Source of the DNA: Pseudomonas palmensis
Lineage (GTDB): Bacteria; Pseudomonadota; Gammaproteobacteria; Pseudomonadales; Pseudomonadaceae
DNA: 47,667 nt
Assembly (NCBI RefSeq): GCF_017848315.1
Contig: NZ_JAFKEC010000042.1
Span: forward strand, 1-47,667
Direction of reading: 5' to 3'
This document shows, one piece after another, positions 39,419 to 47,667 of the stretch (position 1 is the stretch's first letter; the number at the start of each line of letters is the position of its first letter). The notes beneath the pieces are model-generated. The model had not been told where the DNA came from. It ran no database searches and was given only the letters and a program-made list of their open reading frames with translations. The translations under genes were made by a program, and so were the position numbers.

Positions 39419-41922
39419 GCCACGCCCATGCGCTTGCGCAGCGCCACGGTGAGCGACTGGCGGGTCTTGTCGTAGTCGGCCCAGGGGTCGTCGCCATTGG
39501 CCAGGCGCTCGCCCAGGTTGTGCAGGTTCCACTGGTTGGCGCCCTTGAGTTCGGTGAGCTCTTCGCGGCGGATCGGTACCGACACCGGCAGCCCTTCGCG
39601 GGCGCGCAGCGAATAGGCGCACACGGTAGTGGCGCCACGGGCGTTGCGCAGGTAGTCGATGAAGATGCGCCCCACGCGGTTCTTAGGCCCCGAAACGGCG
39701 GACAGCCGGTCGGGGAACAACCCGGCCATGTGGGTGACGATGGCATGGCTGAACGCCTTGACCTCGTCCCAGCCGGCACGCCGGGTCAGCGGCACCACCA
39801 CGTGCATGCCCTTGCCGCCACTGGTTTTCAGAAACGCCTGCAGGCCCAGTTCGTCGAGCAGCGCCAGGGTCAGCTGGGTCGCTTCGACCATGGCCTTCCA
39901 GGGCAATGCCGGGTCGGGGTCGAGGTCGAGCACGAAACGGTCGGGTTTGTCGAAGTCCCTGGCGGTGGCGTTCCAGGTGTGCAGTTCCAGGGTGTTCATC
40001 TGTACCGCGCCCAGCAGGGTGTCGGCGCGGTCGATGATCATCACTGCCTGGCCGGCCTCGGCCTTGTCGTGACTCTCCAGGCCCGGGATGTTCAGCTGGG
40101 CGGCGTTCTTCTGGAAGAACAGCTCGCCGCTCAGGCCCTCCGGTGCGCGCACCAGCGCCACGGGGCGGCGCTTGAGGTGCGGCAGGATCCATTCGGCGAC
40201 CTGGGCGTAGTACTCGGCCACCTGGCGTTTGTCGGTGCCGCTGCTGGCGTCGATCACCCGGTCGGGGTGGGTGATGCGCAGGGTGTTGTCGGAGGCTTTG
40301 CGGGTAGGCGCTTTCACGGGTTTCTCCAGGCCGATGGCGCGGGCCGGCTTGTCTTCGCGCAGGCCATGGAACACCGAATGGCGTACCACCCCTTCGCGGG
40401 TCATCTGGGCGTAGGCCACCTCGGCCAGCAGCTGCGGCCTGAGCCAGTGCACGCCGCGGGCTTCGGCGCCGGTGGGTGGGTTGGCAACCGCGGGCTTTTT
40501 CACCTCGAGCGGGGTGAGGCGCTGGAGCAGGCTCTGCAGGGTGGCGGTATTGAAGCCGGTGCCGACCTTGCCGGCGTAGCGCAGCTGGCCGCTGTCGGCG
40601 TCGTGCACCCCCAGCAGCAGGGCGCCGAAGGCGGCGCGGCTGCCCTTGGGTTCGGTGAAGCCGACGATCACGAATTCCTGGCGCTGCTTGCACTTGAGCT
40701 TGATCCAGTCGTGACTGCGCCGCGATACATAGAGGCTGTCGGCACGTTTGCCGATCAGGCCCTCCATCTGCATCTGGCAGGCGCTGGCCAGCAGGGACTC
40801 GGGGGCTTCGTCGAAGTCGGCACTCAAACGCAGGCGTTGTTCGTCGGCCGGTTCAAGCACGGCCGCCAGGGCGGCGCGCCGCTCCTGCAACGGGCATTGG
40901 CGCAGGTCCATGCCATTGAGGTAGGGCAGGTCGAACAGGTAGTAGACGATGTTGGCATCGGTGTCGCTGTCGAAGGCGTTCTGTAGGGCCTGGAAGTCGG
41001 CGATACCCTCGGCGTTGGCCACCACCACTTCGCCATCCAGCCAGGCCGAGCTCAGCCCCAGGCTGGCCAGGGCCTTGGCCTGCAGCGGCATGCGCGTGGT
41101 CCAGTCGTGGCCGTTGCGGGTGAACAGGCGCACGTCGTCGCCGTCGATGCGCGCCAGGATGCGGTAGCCGTCGAACTTGACCTCGTAGCGCCAGTCGCCT
41201 TGTGGCGGGGTTTCCACCAGGGTGGCCAGTTGCGGCGTGAGGGCGGCGGGCAGGGTGGCCTTCCTGGCCGCACTCAGTGTGCCGGCCCTGGCTGGGCGGC
41301 GAGGCGGGGGCGCGGCCTTGGGCTTGTCCTTGTCCTTGTCTTTGCCCTTGCCCTTGGTGCGGGGGATCAGGCTGCGCTCGCTGAGCACGCTGTCGGGTTG
41401 GGCCTGCAGCACGTCGTAGGCGGCCTCGGCGCGGGCAGCCTCGTCGTCGGACTTGACCAGCATCCACTGTTCCTTCTTGCCGCCAAGGCGGGTGCGAAAC
41501 AGATGCCAGGTGCCGTTCAGCTTTTCGCCCTGCAGGCGAAAGCGCAGCTTGCCGCTGGCATAGCCCTGGGCCGGGTCGCCCTCGGGCAGCCACACGCCGC
41601 GGTCCCACACGATCACTTCGCCCGCACCGTAATGGCCTGCGGGGATGCTGCCCTCGAAGCTGGCGTAGTCCAGCGGGTGGTCTTCGACGTGGACGGCCAG
41701 GCGCTTGACCTTGGGGTCCAGTGACGGGCCCTTGGGGATGGCCCAGCTCTTGAGGGTGCCGTTCAGCTCCAGGCGAAAGTCGTAATGCAGGTGGCTGGCG
41801 TCGTGCTTCTGGATGCAGAACTGCAATGCCTGCGCGCGCGCACCGCGGCGGGCCTTGCCGGCCGGCTCCGGGGTGGCGTCGAAGTTGCGCTTGCGCTGGT
41901 ATTCCTGCAGTGGCTTGGCCAT
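39415..41922 (-). CDS. ligD: LigD, multifunctional NHEJ DNA ligase (PE-LIG-POL)
   Basis: This 835-residue protein repairs double-strand breaks with Ku. The 3'-phosphoesterase domain (about 1-190) has its catalytic cluster His40, Asp48, Arg50 and His82. A Lys/Asp-rich linker (GKGKDKDKDKPK, 191-202) leads to the ATP-dependent ligase domain with nucleophile Lys249 in KFDGYR. The C-terminal polymerase/primase domain has DLDPDPALPW (metal-binding Asp pair) and TSGGKGMHVVVPL. The order and length match P. aeruginosa LigD. I chose the ATG at 41922, with ggagc upstream. The gene follows alkB by 61 bp and heads a chain of six 4-nt overlaps. Confidence 0.94.
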   Translation of the reverse strand: MAKPLQEYQRKRNFDATPEPAGKARRGARAQALQFCIQKHDASHLHYDFRLELNGTLKSWAIPKGPSLDPKVKRLAVHVEDHPLDYASFEGSIPAGHYGAGEVIVWDRGVWLPEGDPAQGYASGKLRFRLQGEKLNGTWHLFRTRLGGKKEQWMLVKSDDEAARAEAAYDVLQAQPDSVLSERSLIPRTKGKGKDKDKDKPKAAPPPRRPARAGTLSAARKATLPAALTPQLATLVETPPQGDWRYEVKFDGYRILARIDGDDVRLFTRNGHDWTTRMPLQAKALASLGLSSAWLDGEVVVANAEGIADFQALQNAFDSDTDANIVYYLFDLPYLNGMDLRQCPLQERRAALAAVLEPADEQRLRLSADFDEAPESLLASACQMQMEGLIGKRADSLYVSRRSHDWIKLKCKQRQEFVIVGFTEPKGSRAAFGALLLGVHDADSGQLRYAGKVGTGFNTATLQSLLQRLTPLEVKKPAVANPPTGAEARGVHWLRPQLLAEVAYAQMTREGVVRHSVFHGLREDKPARAIGLEKPVKAPTRKASDNTLRITHPDRVIDASSGTDKRQVAEYYAQVAEWILPHLKRRPVALVRAPEGLSGELFFQKNAAQLNIPGLESHDKAEAGQAVMIIDRADTLLGAVQMNTLELHTWNATARDFDKPDRFVLDLDPDPALPWKAMVEATQLTLALLDELGLQAFLKTSGGKGMHVVVPLTRRAGWDEVKAFSHAIVTHMAGLFPDRLSAVSGPKNRVGRIFIDYLRNARGATTVCAYSLRAREGLPVSVPIRREELTELKGANQWNLHNLGERLANGDDPWADYDKTRQSLTVALRKRMGVA

Positions 41923-41983
41923 TGCCGTGCTCCATCGTTCATACAAACCCTATGAAGTGGGAGGGGCGCAGACCGGCGGGAGT

Positions 41984-42649
41984 TCAATCGGGTTGACCGG
42001 CCTTGCGCAGGGTCAGGTTGATGCGGCGGGCGCCCAGCAGTGGGTGCTCGCCGTCCTTGAGCGGGTTGACCCCGTGAAAGCGCAGGCGATCCTCGCCGCC
42101 CCAGACCATCACGTCGCCGTGCTGCAGGCCGACCTTGCGGGTGGGCTCGCTGCGGGTGTGCCCGCCGAACAGGAACACCGCCGGCAGGCCCAGCGAGATC
42201 GACACGATGGGCTGGCTGAAGTCGCGTTCGTTGCGGTCCTGGTGCAGGGTCAGGCGGTTGCCGGGCTGGTAGTGGTTGATCAGGCAGGCGTCGGGCCTGA
42301 AATGGGCGAAGCCGGCGGCCTCTGCGGCGGCAGCGGCCAGCTCGGCGAGCAGCGTGGGCAGGGCAGGCCAGGGCTTGCCGGTGAGCGGGTCGAAGGGGCT
42401 GTAGCGGTAGCCCAGGCGGTCGCTGACCCAGCCCAGTGGCCCGCAATTGGTGACCGCCACCTCGATGGTGCGCCCGCCGGGGGTGAGCTGGTTGCGAAAC
42501 GGTGCGGCGCGCAGCACCGTGCGCAGGGCCGGCAGCAGGGGCTCGACGAGGTCCAGGGCAAAGCCTGGCAGCAGCAGCGTCTGCTTGCCGATCCATTCGG
42601 GGGCGCCGAGGGCAGGTGGGCCGAACAGGTCGAGTTCGGGTTGTTTCAT
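41984..42649 (-). CDS. alkB: AlkB, Fe(II)/2-oxoglutarate-dependent DNA repair dioxygenase
   Basis: This 221-residue enzyme removes methyl groups from 1-methyladenine and 3-methylcytosine in DNA by oxidation. The iron triad is His136, Asp138 (LHQDRNE) and His192 (FHGVNPL), and Arg209 and Arg215 (RRINLTLRK) bind 2-oxoglutarate; all are five residues later than in E. coli AlkB. It lies 61 bp upstream of ligD on the same strand, so a shared DNA-repair transcription unit is likely. Confidence 0.92.
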   Translation of the reverse strand: MKQPELDLFGPPALGAPEWIGKQTLLLPGFALDLVEPLLPALRTVLRAAPFRNQLTPGGRTIEVAVTNCGPLGWVSDRLGYRYSPFDPLTGKPWPALPTLLAELAAAAAEAAGFAHFRPDACLINHYQPGNRLTLHQDRNERDFSQPIVSISLGLPAVFLFGGHTRSEPTRKVGLQHGDVMVWGGEDRLRFHGVNPLKDGEHPLLGARRINLTLRKAGQPD

Positions 42650-42668
42650 GCAAGGATCTCCAGTGACG

Positions 42669-42738
42669 CCTTCGCCGGCAACGCCAGCGCCTGCAGGCGA
42701 CGCAAACCGGGCAGGAGCGGGCGTTGCCGGCGCAGGGG
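42669..42738. repeat. Degenerate REPIN upstream of alkB
   Basis: Arms gccttcgccggcaacgccag (from 42668) and gcgggcgttgccggcgcagg (from 42717) are inverted but diverged. It lies between the divergent alkB and the Cys-rich small gene, unlike the other REPINs which sit at gene ends. Confidence 0.6.
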
Positions 42739-42760
42739 CCGGTGACTATGCTTGGGCCTC

Positions 42761-43162
42761 ATGGAGCCCATCATACCGCTGCGCCAACCCTGCCCACCCG
42801 GTGCCTGCATCTGCGAGCGCGAACGCCTGCTCCAAACGCCGGGCGCCGACCTGCGCATTCTGCGCCTGACCCGCCAGGAAGAAAACCGCCTGCTCCAACG
42901 CCTGGAAAACCTGCAGAGCCTGCCCGACCTCGAACACCTGCAGCGCCGCCTGTTCGATCAGCTCGGCATCCAGGTGCACATCGCCCCCGGCCCCAATGAA
43001 GTGCGCACCATGCGCGGTATCCGTATCGAGGTCGAGGGCCCGCCAGGGTTGTGCCGCAAGACCCGTCAGAGCATACCGGCGGCCATCCGCCGCGCCCTCG
43101 AAAGACGTCCCGAGATCGCCTACCGGCTGCTCGACGCCCATGACCTGTTTGGCCAGCAGTAA
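42761..43162 (+). CDS. Conserved Cys-containing small protein upstream of ureD
   Basis: This 133-residue protein starts with RQPCPPGACICERERL, a possible metal-binding cluster of three cysteines, followed by a helical part rich in Arg, Leu and Glu (LTRQEENRLLQRLENLQSLP) and a GIRIEVEGPPGLCRKTR segment. I chose the ATG at 42761, since an in-frame TTG three codons earlier is weaker. It precedes ureD by about 145 bp. I do not recognise a function; a DNA- or RNA-linked role is possible because of its basic helices. Confidence 0.65.
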   Translation: MEPIIPLRQPCPPGACICERERLLQTPGADLRILRLTRQEENRLLQRLENLQSLPDLEHLQRRLFDQLGIQVHIAPGPNEVRTMRGIRIEVEGPPGLCRKTRQSIPAAIRRALERRPEIAYRLLDAHDLFGQQ

Positions 43163-43210
43163 CCATCGCAGGGCGTTTCCTACGCCGTGACCACGCCAAT
43201 GCACAACATT

Positions 43211-43226
43211 GGCTCGCAACCTGCAT
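43211..43226 (+). promoter_or_regulatory. Candidate sigma-54 promoter of the urease operon
   Basis: TGGCTC-N5-CTGCA keeps the GG/GC elements 12 bp apart, with two mismatches to the TGGCAC-N5-TTGCA consensus. It lies about 80 bp upstream of ureD. Urease operons of pseudomonads are under nitrogen control, often through NtrC, so the site is plausible but weak. Confidence 0.4.
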
Positions 43227-43307
43227 TGCCCCTGGCATCGATAGCTGATCGATTGGTCAGACACCGGCCTTGCCGTGTCGCCACTCCATTGCCCAGGGCC
43301 GCCGTGC

Positions 43308-44144
43308 ATGACGCAAGCTCAACGATTTATCCCCGCGCCGGTTGATCCGGCCGGCTGGAACGCCGAACTGAACCTGCGCTTCGTCGCAGGTCAGGGGCGG
43401 ACCCGAATTGGTGCACGCCAGCATTTCGGCCCACTTCTGGTGCAGCGCCCGTTCTACCCCGAAGGCGACCCCTGCCATGTGTATGTGCTGCACCCCCCGG
43501 GCGGTGTGGTGGGGGGTGATCGCCTGGCCCTGAATCTGCATCTGGAGCCGGGCAGCCATGCGCTGCTGACCATGCCAGGCGCCACCAAGTTCTACCGCAG
43601 CGCCGGGCCCACCTCGGTGCTGCGCCAGCGCTTTCACCTGGCCGAGGGCAGCACCCTGGAGTGGCTGCCCCAGGACAGCATCTGCTTCCCCGGCGCGCGG
43701 GTATCGCTGCACAGCCATTTCAGCCTGGCCCCCGGCGCGCGCCTGCTGGCCTGGGAAACCCTGTGCCTGGGCCGCCCGGTAATGGGCGAGGCCTTCAGCC
43801 ATGGCGCCGTGGACAGCCGGCTGCAGGTGGACATGCCCGACGACCCCGGCCTGCACGAGCGCCTGCGCCTGCAGGGTGGGCACCTGCACAAGCTGGGCGG
43901 CCACCCGCTGCTGGCCACCTTCTGCGCCGCCCCGGCCAACGAGCAACTGCTTGAACAGGTGCGCGAACTGACCCACCCGCTGCCGGTGCCCGCCGGCGCC
44001 ACGCTGCTTGGCCAGCTGCTGGTAGTGCGCCTGCTCGACCACGACAACCAACGCCTGCAATCCACCCTGCAGCGGCTGTGGCGCGCCCTGCGACCGATCG
44101 TCGTCGGCTTGCCGCCATGCCCGCCGCGCATCTGGGCCACTTGA
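43308..44144 (+). CDS. ureD: UreD, urease accessory protein
   Basis: This 278-residue chaperone binds the urease apoenzyme and, with UreF and UreG, delivers nickel. Conserved parts are HPPGGVVGGDRLALNLHLEP and PGATKFYRSAGPT. The ATG at 43308 is used in preference to an upstream GTG (43275). It begins the urease operon, 11 bp before ureA. Confidence 0.92.
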   Translation: MTQAQRFIPAPVDPAGWNAELNLRFVAGQGRTRIGARQHFGPLLVQRPFYPEGDPCHVYVLHPPGGVVGGDRLALNLHLEPGSHALLTMPGATKFYRSAGPTSVLRQRFHLAEGSTLEWLPQDSICFPGARVSLHSHFSLAPGARLLAWETLCLGRPVMGEAFSHGAVDSRLQVDMPDDPGLHERLRLQGGHLHKLGGHPLLATFCAAPANEQLLEQVRELTHPLPVPAGATLLGQLLVVRLLDHDNQRLQSTLQRLWRALRPIVVGLPPCPPRIWAT

Positions 44145-44155
44145 GAGACCGCACC

Positions 44156-44458
44156 ATGGAGCTGACCCCGAGAGAGAAAGACAAACTGCTGCTGTTCACC
44201 GCCGCGTTGCTCGCCGAGCGCCGCCTGGCCCGTGGCCTGAAGCTCAACTACCCCGAGGCGGTGGCGCTGATCAGTGCCAGCGTGATGGAAGGTGCCCGCG
44301 ACGGGCGCACGGTGGCCGAGCTGATGAGCCTGGGCCGCGAAGTGCTGGGGCGTGACCAGGTGATGGAAGGTGTCAGCGAGATGATCCACGACGTGCAGGT
44401 GGAAGCGACCTTTCCCGACGGGACCAAGCTGGTCACCGTCCACGACCCTATCGTCTGA
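44156..44458 (+). CDS. ureA: UreA, urease gamma subunit
   Basis: This 100-residue structural subunit starts MELTPREKDKLLLFTAALLA and contains GLKLNYPEAVALISA and VEATFPDGTKLVTVHDPI, all invariant in gamma subunits. The length equals that of bacterial UreA. It assembles with UreB and UreC as a trimer of trimers. Confidence 0.97.
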   Translation: MELTPREKDKLLLFTAALLAERRLARGLKLNYPEAVALISASVMEGARDGRTVAELMSLGREVLGRDQVMEGVSEMIHDVQVEATFPDGTKLVTVHDPIV

Positions 44459-44476
44459 CCTGCCCAGGAGCAGCCC

Positions 44477-44790
44477 ATGATTCCCGGAGAAATCCAGGTC
44501 GCCGACGGCGACATCGAACTCAACGCCGGTCGCGCCACGATCAGCGTCAGCGTGGCCAACCATGGCGACCGGCCGATCCAGGTCGGCTCGCACTATCACT
44601 TCTACGAGGTCAACGCCTTTCTGGTGTTCGAGCGCGAGGCCACCCGCGGCTTTCGCCTGGACATCGCCGCCGGCACTGCCGTGCGCTTCGAACCCGGCCA
44701 GGCGCGCACCGTCAACCTGGTGGCCTATGCCGGCAAGCGCGAGGTGTATGGCTTCCAGGGCCGGGTGATGGGCAAGCTGGAGGCCGTGGC

Positions 44791-44794
<4 letters not shown>
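44477..44794 (+). CDS. ureB: UreB, urease beta subunit
   Basis: This 105-residue structural subunit starts MIPGEIQVADGDIELNAGR and has the VGSHYHFYEVNAFLVFERE core. It is separated from ureA by 18 bp and overlaps ureC by 4 nt, so UreB and UreC are translationally coupled. The family is certain. Confidence 0.97.
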
Positions 44795-46494
<1,700 letters not shown>

Positions 46495-46503
46495 GGAGCG
46501 AGC

Positions 46504-46989
46504 ATGATCCTGTTGACGCAACGCCTGAACCAGGCCGCACACATCGGCGCCACTGCCACCCTGAGCCTGGATACGCGCATCAAGAGCCGCGTGCGCATCA
46601 CCCTGGATGACGGGCGCGAGGCCGGGCTGATGCTCGAACGCGGCCAGCTGATTCGCGGCGGCGAGCTGCTGGCCGACGCCCAGGGGCGTGAGGTGATTCG
46701 CGTGCTGGCGGCGCCGGAGCAGGTTTCGACGGTGCGCTGCGCCGACACGCTGGCGCTGGCCCGCGCCGCCTATCACCTGGGCAATCGGCATGTGCCGTTG
46801 CAGATCGAGCGCGATTTCGTGCGGTACCAGCACGACCATGTGCTGGACGACATGGTGCGTGGCTTCGGCCTTGAGGTGACGGTGGAGCAGGCGCCGTTCG
46901 AGCCCGAGGCCGGCGCCTACCAGAGCGCGCCGCACAGCCACAGCCACAACGATCACCCCTTTGTTCGCGTGCCTGGCCACGCCCACTGA
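46504..46989 (+). CDS. ureE: UreE, urease nickel metallochaperone
   Basis: This 161-residue protein hands nickel to the UreDFG complex. It has the N-terminal peptide-binding part (LDTRIKSRVRITLDDGREA) and the GNRHVPLQIE core. The C-terminus is His-rich (PHSHSHNDH and PGHAH), giving extra metal-binding sites. A gaggag site precedes the ATG at 46504. Confidence 0.95.
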   Translation: MILLTQRLNQAAHIGATATLSLDTRIKSRVRITLDDGREAGLMLERGQLIRGGELLADAQGREVIRVLAAPEQVSTVRCADTLALARAAYHLGNRHVPLQIERDFVRYQHDHVLDDMVRGFGLEVTVEQAPFEPEAGAYQSAPHSHSHNDHPFVRVPGHAH

Positions 46990-47009
46990 TTTCGACATGG
47001 AGTTGCACG

Positions 47010-47555
47010 ATGAAAAAGACCCTCGCGTTTGCCTTGCTGCTGATCGCCGTCCCTGCGTTCGCCCACCCCGGCCACGACAGCAACCCCCTGCAGGACGGGT
47101 TGCTGCACCCGCTCACCGGGCTTGACCACCTGCTGATGCTGCTGGGCACCGGGGTGCTGGCCGCCCTGACCGGGCGCACCCTGGCGCTGCCGCTGGCCAC
47201 GCTGGCGGCGATGTTCGGCGGCGCGCTGATGGGCCATCTGTTCGGGGGCGTGATCGGCATGGAGAGCATGATCATCGGCTCGCTGCTGGTGGCCGCCGCG
47301 GCGCTGCTGCTGCCCAGCCGCCAGGTGCTGCTGGCGCTGGTCATGCCGGTGTTCGCGCTGTTTCACGGCTGGGCCCACGGCGTCGAAGCCAGCCCGGGCG
47401 CGTTCTGGGTGTTCAGCGCAGGCTTTGTCGCGGTCAGCGGCCTGTTGCTGCTGGCAGGCTATGGCGCCGGGCGCCTGTTGCGCCGTCACCCTGGGCTGCA
47501 GAAGGCCTGTGGCGGCGGCCTGCTGGCCGGTGCCGCCCTGGTGCTGGCCGGCTGA
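47010..47555 (+). CDS. ureJ: UreJ/HupE-family nickel permease-like protein
   Basis: This 181-residue membrane protein has an N-terminal signal peptide (18 residues, cut after PAFA) leaving His19-Pro-Gly-His, then about six helices. LLHPLTGLDHLLMLLGTGVL and FHGWAHGVEA carry the conserved His/Asp residues of the HupE/UreJ metal transporters. It lies between ureE and ureF, and its stop overlaps the ureF start in a TGATG junction. Confidence 0.92.
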   Translation: MKKTLAFALLLIAVPAFAHPGHDSNPLQDGLLHPLTGLDHLLMLLGTGVLAALTGRTLALPLATLAAMFGGALMGHLFGGVIGMESMIIGSLLVAAAALLLPSRQVLLALVMPVFALFHGWAHGVEASPGAFWVFSAGFVAVSGLLLLAGYGAGRLLRRHPGLQKACGGGLLAGAALVLAG

Positions 47556-47667
47556 TGAGCGCCAACCTGCAGTTGCTGCGCCTGCTGCAACTGGTCAGCG
47601 CCAACCTGCCGGTGGGGGGCTTCACCTATTCCCAGGGGTTGGAGTGGGCGGTGGAGGCGGGCTGGGT
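47555..47667 (+). CDS. ureF: UreF, urease accessory protein (5' part only)
   Basis: The first 37 residues are seen: LQLLRLLQLVSANLPVGGFT, then YSQGLEWAVEAGW, the conserved UreF N-terminus. The rest lies past the window edge. It starts in a TGATG overlap with ureJ. Confidence 0.9.
   Translation, partial: MSANLQLLRLLQLVSANLPVGGFTYSQGLEWAVEAGW

Noticed and set aside
39419..39779. Longer starts for the small membrane protein or the dehydrogenase-like protein reaching into ligD
   Set aside because: They read ligD out of frame with Pro/Arg-rich sequence; the 4-nt overlap starts fit the pattern of the entire operon.

Overview
The window looks like a chromosomal segment of a Pseudomonas of the P. 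putida group. The evidence is high GC with GC3-biased codons, many P. putida-type REP/REPIN elements (paired cgccggcaaggccggctcc arms and the cgcgggtcaagcccgc type), and the gene content: the split hpaG1/hpaG2 homoprotocatechuate pathway, the CysI-DUF934 pair, PE-LIG-POL LigD with Ku, Pseudomonas-type metallothionein, and a ureDABCEJF cluster. No tRNA, rRNA, insertion sequence, prophage or CRISPR array was seen.

Layout. 1-572: about 2.4 copies of a 130-bp tandem repeat carrying REP cores. 573-3696: APC amine/amino-acid permease, a small DUF3156-type protein and a FeaR-like AraC regulator. 3752-5631: Bcr/CflA drug exporter and its TetR regulator behind a perfect TetR operator. 5709-16437: an aromatic catabolic island. 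It holds a DAO-type flavoprotein with a cupin partner, hpaR, the complete lower homoprotocatechuate pathway (hpaG1-G2-E-D-F-permease-H-I, all minus) and hpaA. The hydroxylase HpaBC that HpaA normally activates is not in the window. 16556-21946: a minus-strand unit of secreted lipase-like hydrolase, SsuD-like flavin monooxygenase and Tat lipoprotein solute-binding protein, with a sigma-54 promoter facing a divergent SfnR-like sigma-54 activator. 22131-25583: sulfite reductase CysI, DUF934, acetyltransferase, glutathione transferase.

25638-32435: a stress-flavoured block. It holds a small conserved protein, a ClpP-fold protein, a KGG stress protein, a heme-oxygenase-like diiron protein with a methyltransferase, DUF1652, a Yip1 membrane protein, a 56-residue metallothionein too short for ordinary ORF calling, a YghA-like dehydrogenase, and the NHEJ protein Ku. 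32514-35085: NTF2-like protein and MFS exporter divergent from a LysR regulator. 35164-42649: alkB followed by a seven-gene minus-strand operon in which every adjacent pair overlaps by exactly 4 nt: ligD, a small membrane protein, an acyl-CoA dehydrogenase-like protein, a PIG-L deacetylase, a NodS-like methyltransferase, a GT2 glycosyltransferase and a DUF72 protein. 42761-47667: an unknown Cys-rich small protein, then ureD-ureA-ureB-ureC-ureE-ureJ-ureF, with ureF cut by the window end.

How the parts work together. The hpa genes convert homoprotocatechuate to pyruvate and succinate semialdehyde. A palindrome of the form GYTAANNTGTTAAC recurs at hpaR, at hpaG1/hpaA and in front of the FeaR-like gene. 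This suggests that the amine permease/regulator region, the flavoprotein/cupin pair and the hpa pathway form one regulon for aromatic amines or phenylacetates. The SfnR-like unit and CysI point to sulfur scavenging. The ligD operon ties DNA end joining to a predicted glycan- or lipid-modifying pathway of unknown product; I regard it as the best candidate for an undescribed system. All seven convergent gene junctions carry a hairpin or REPIN.
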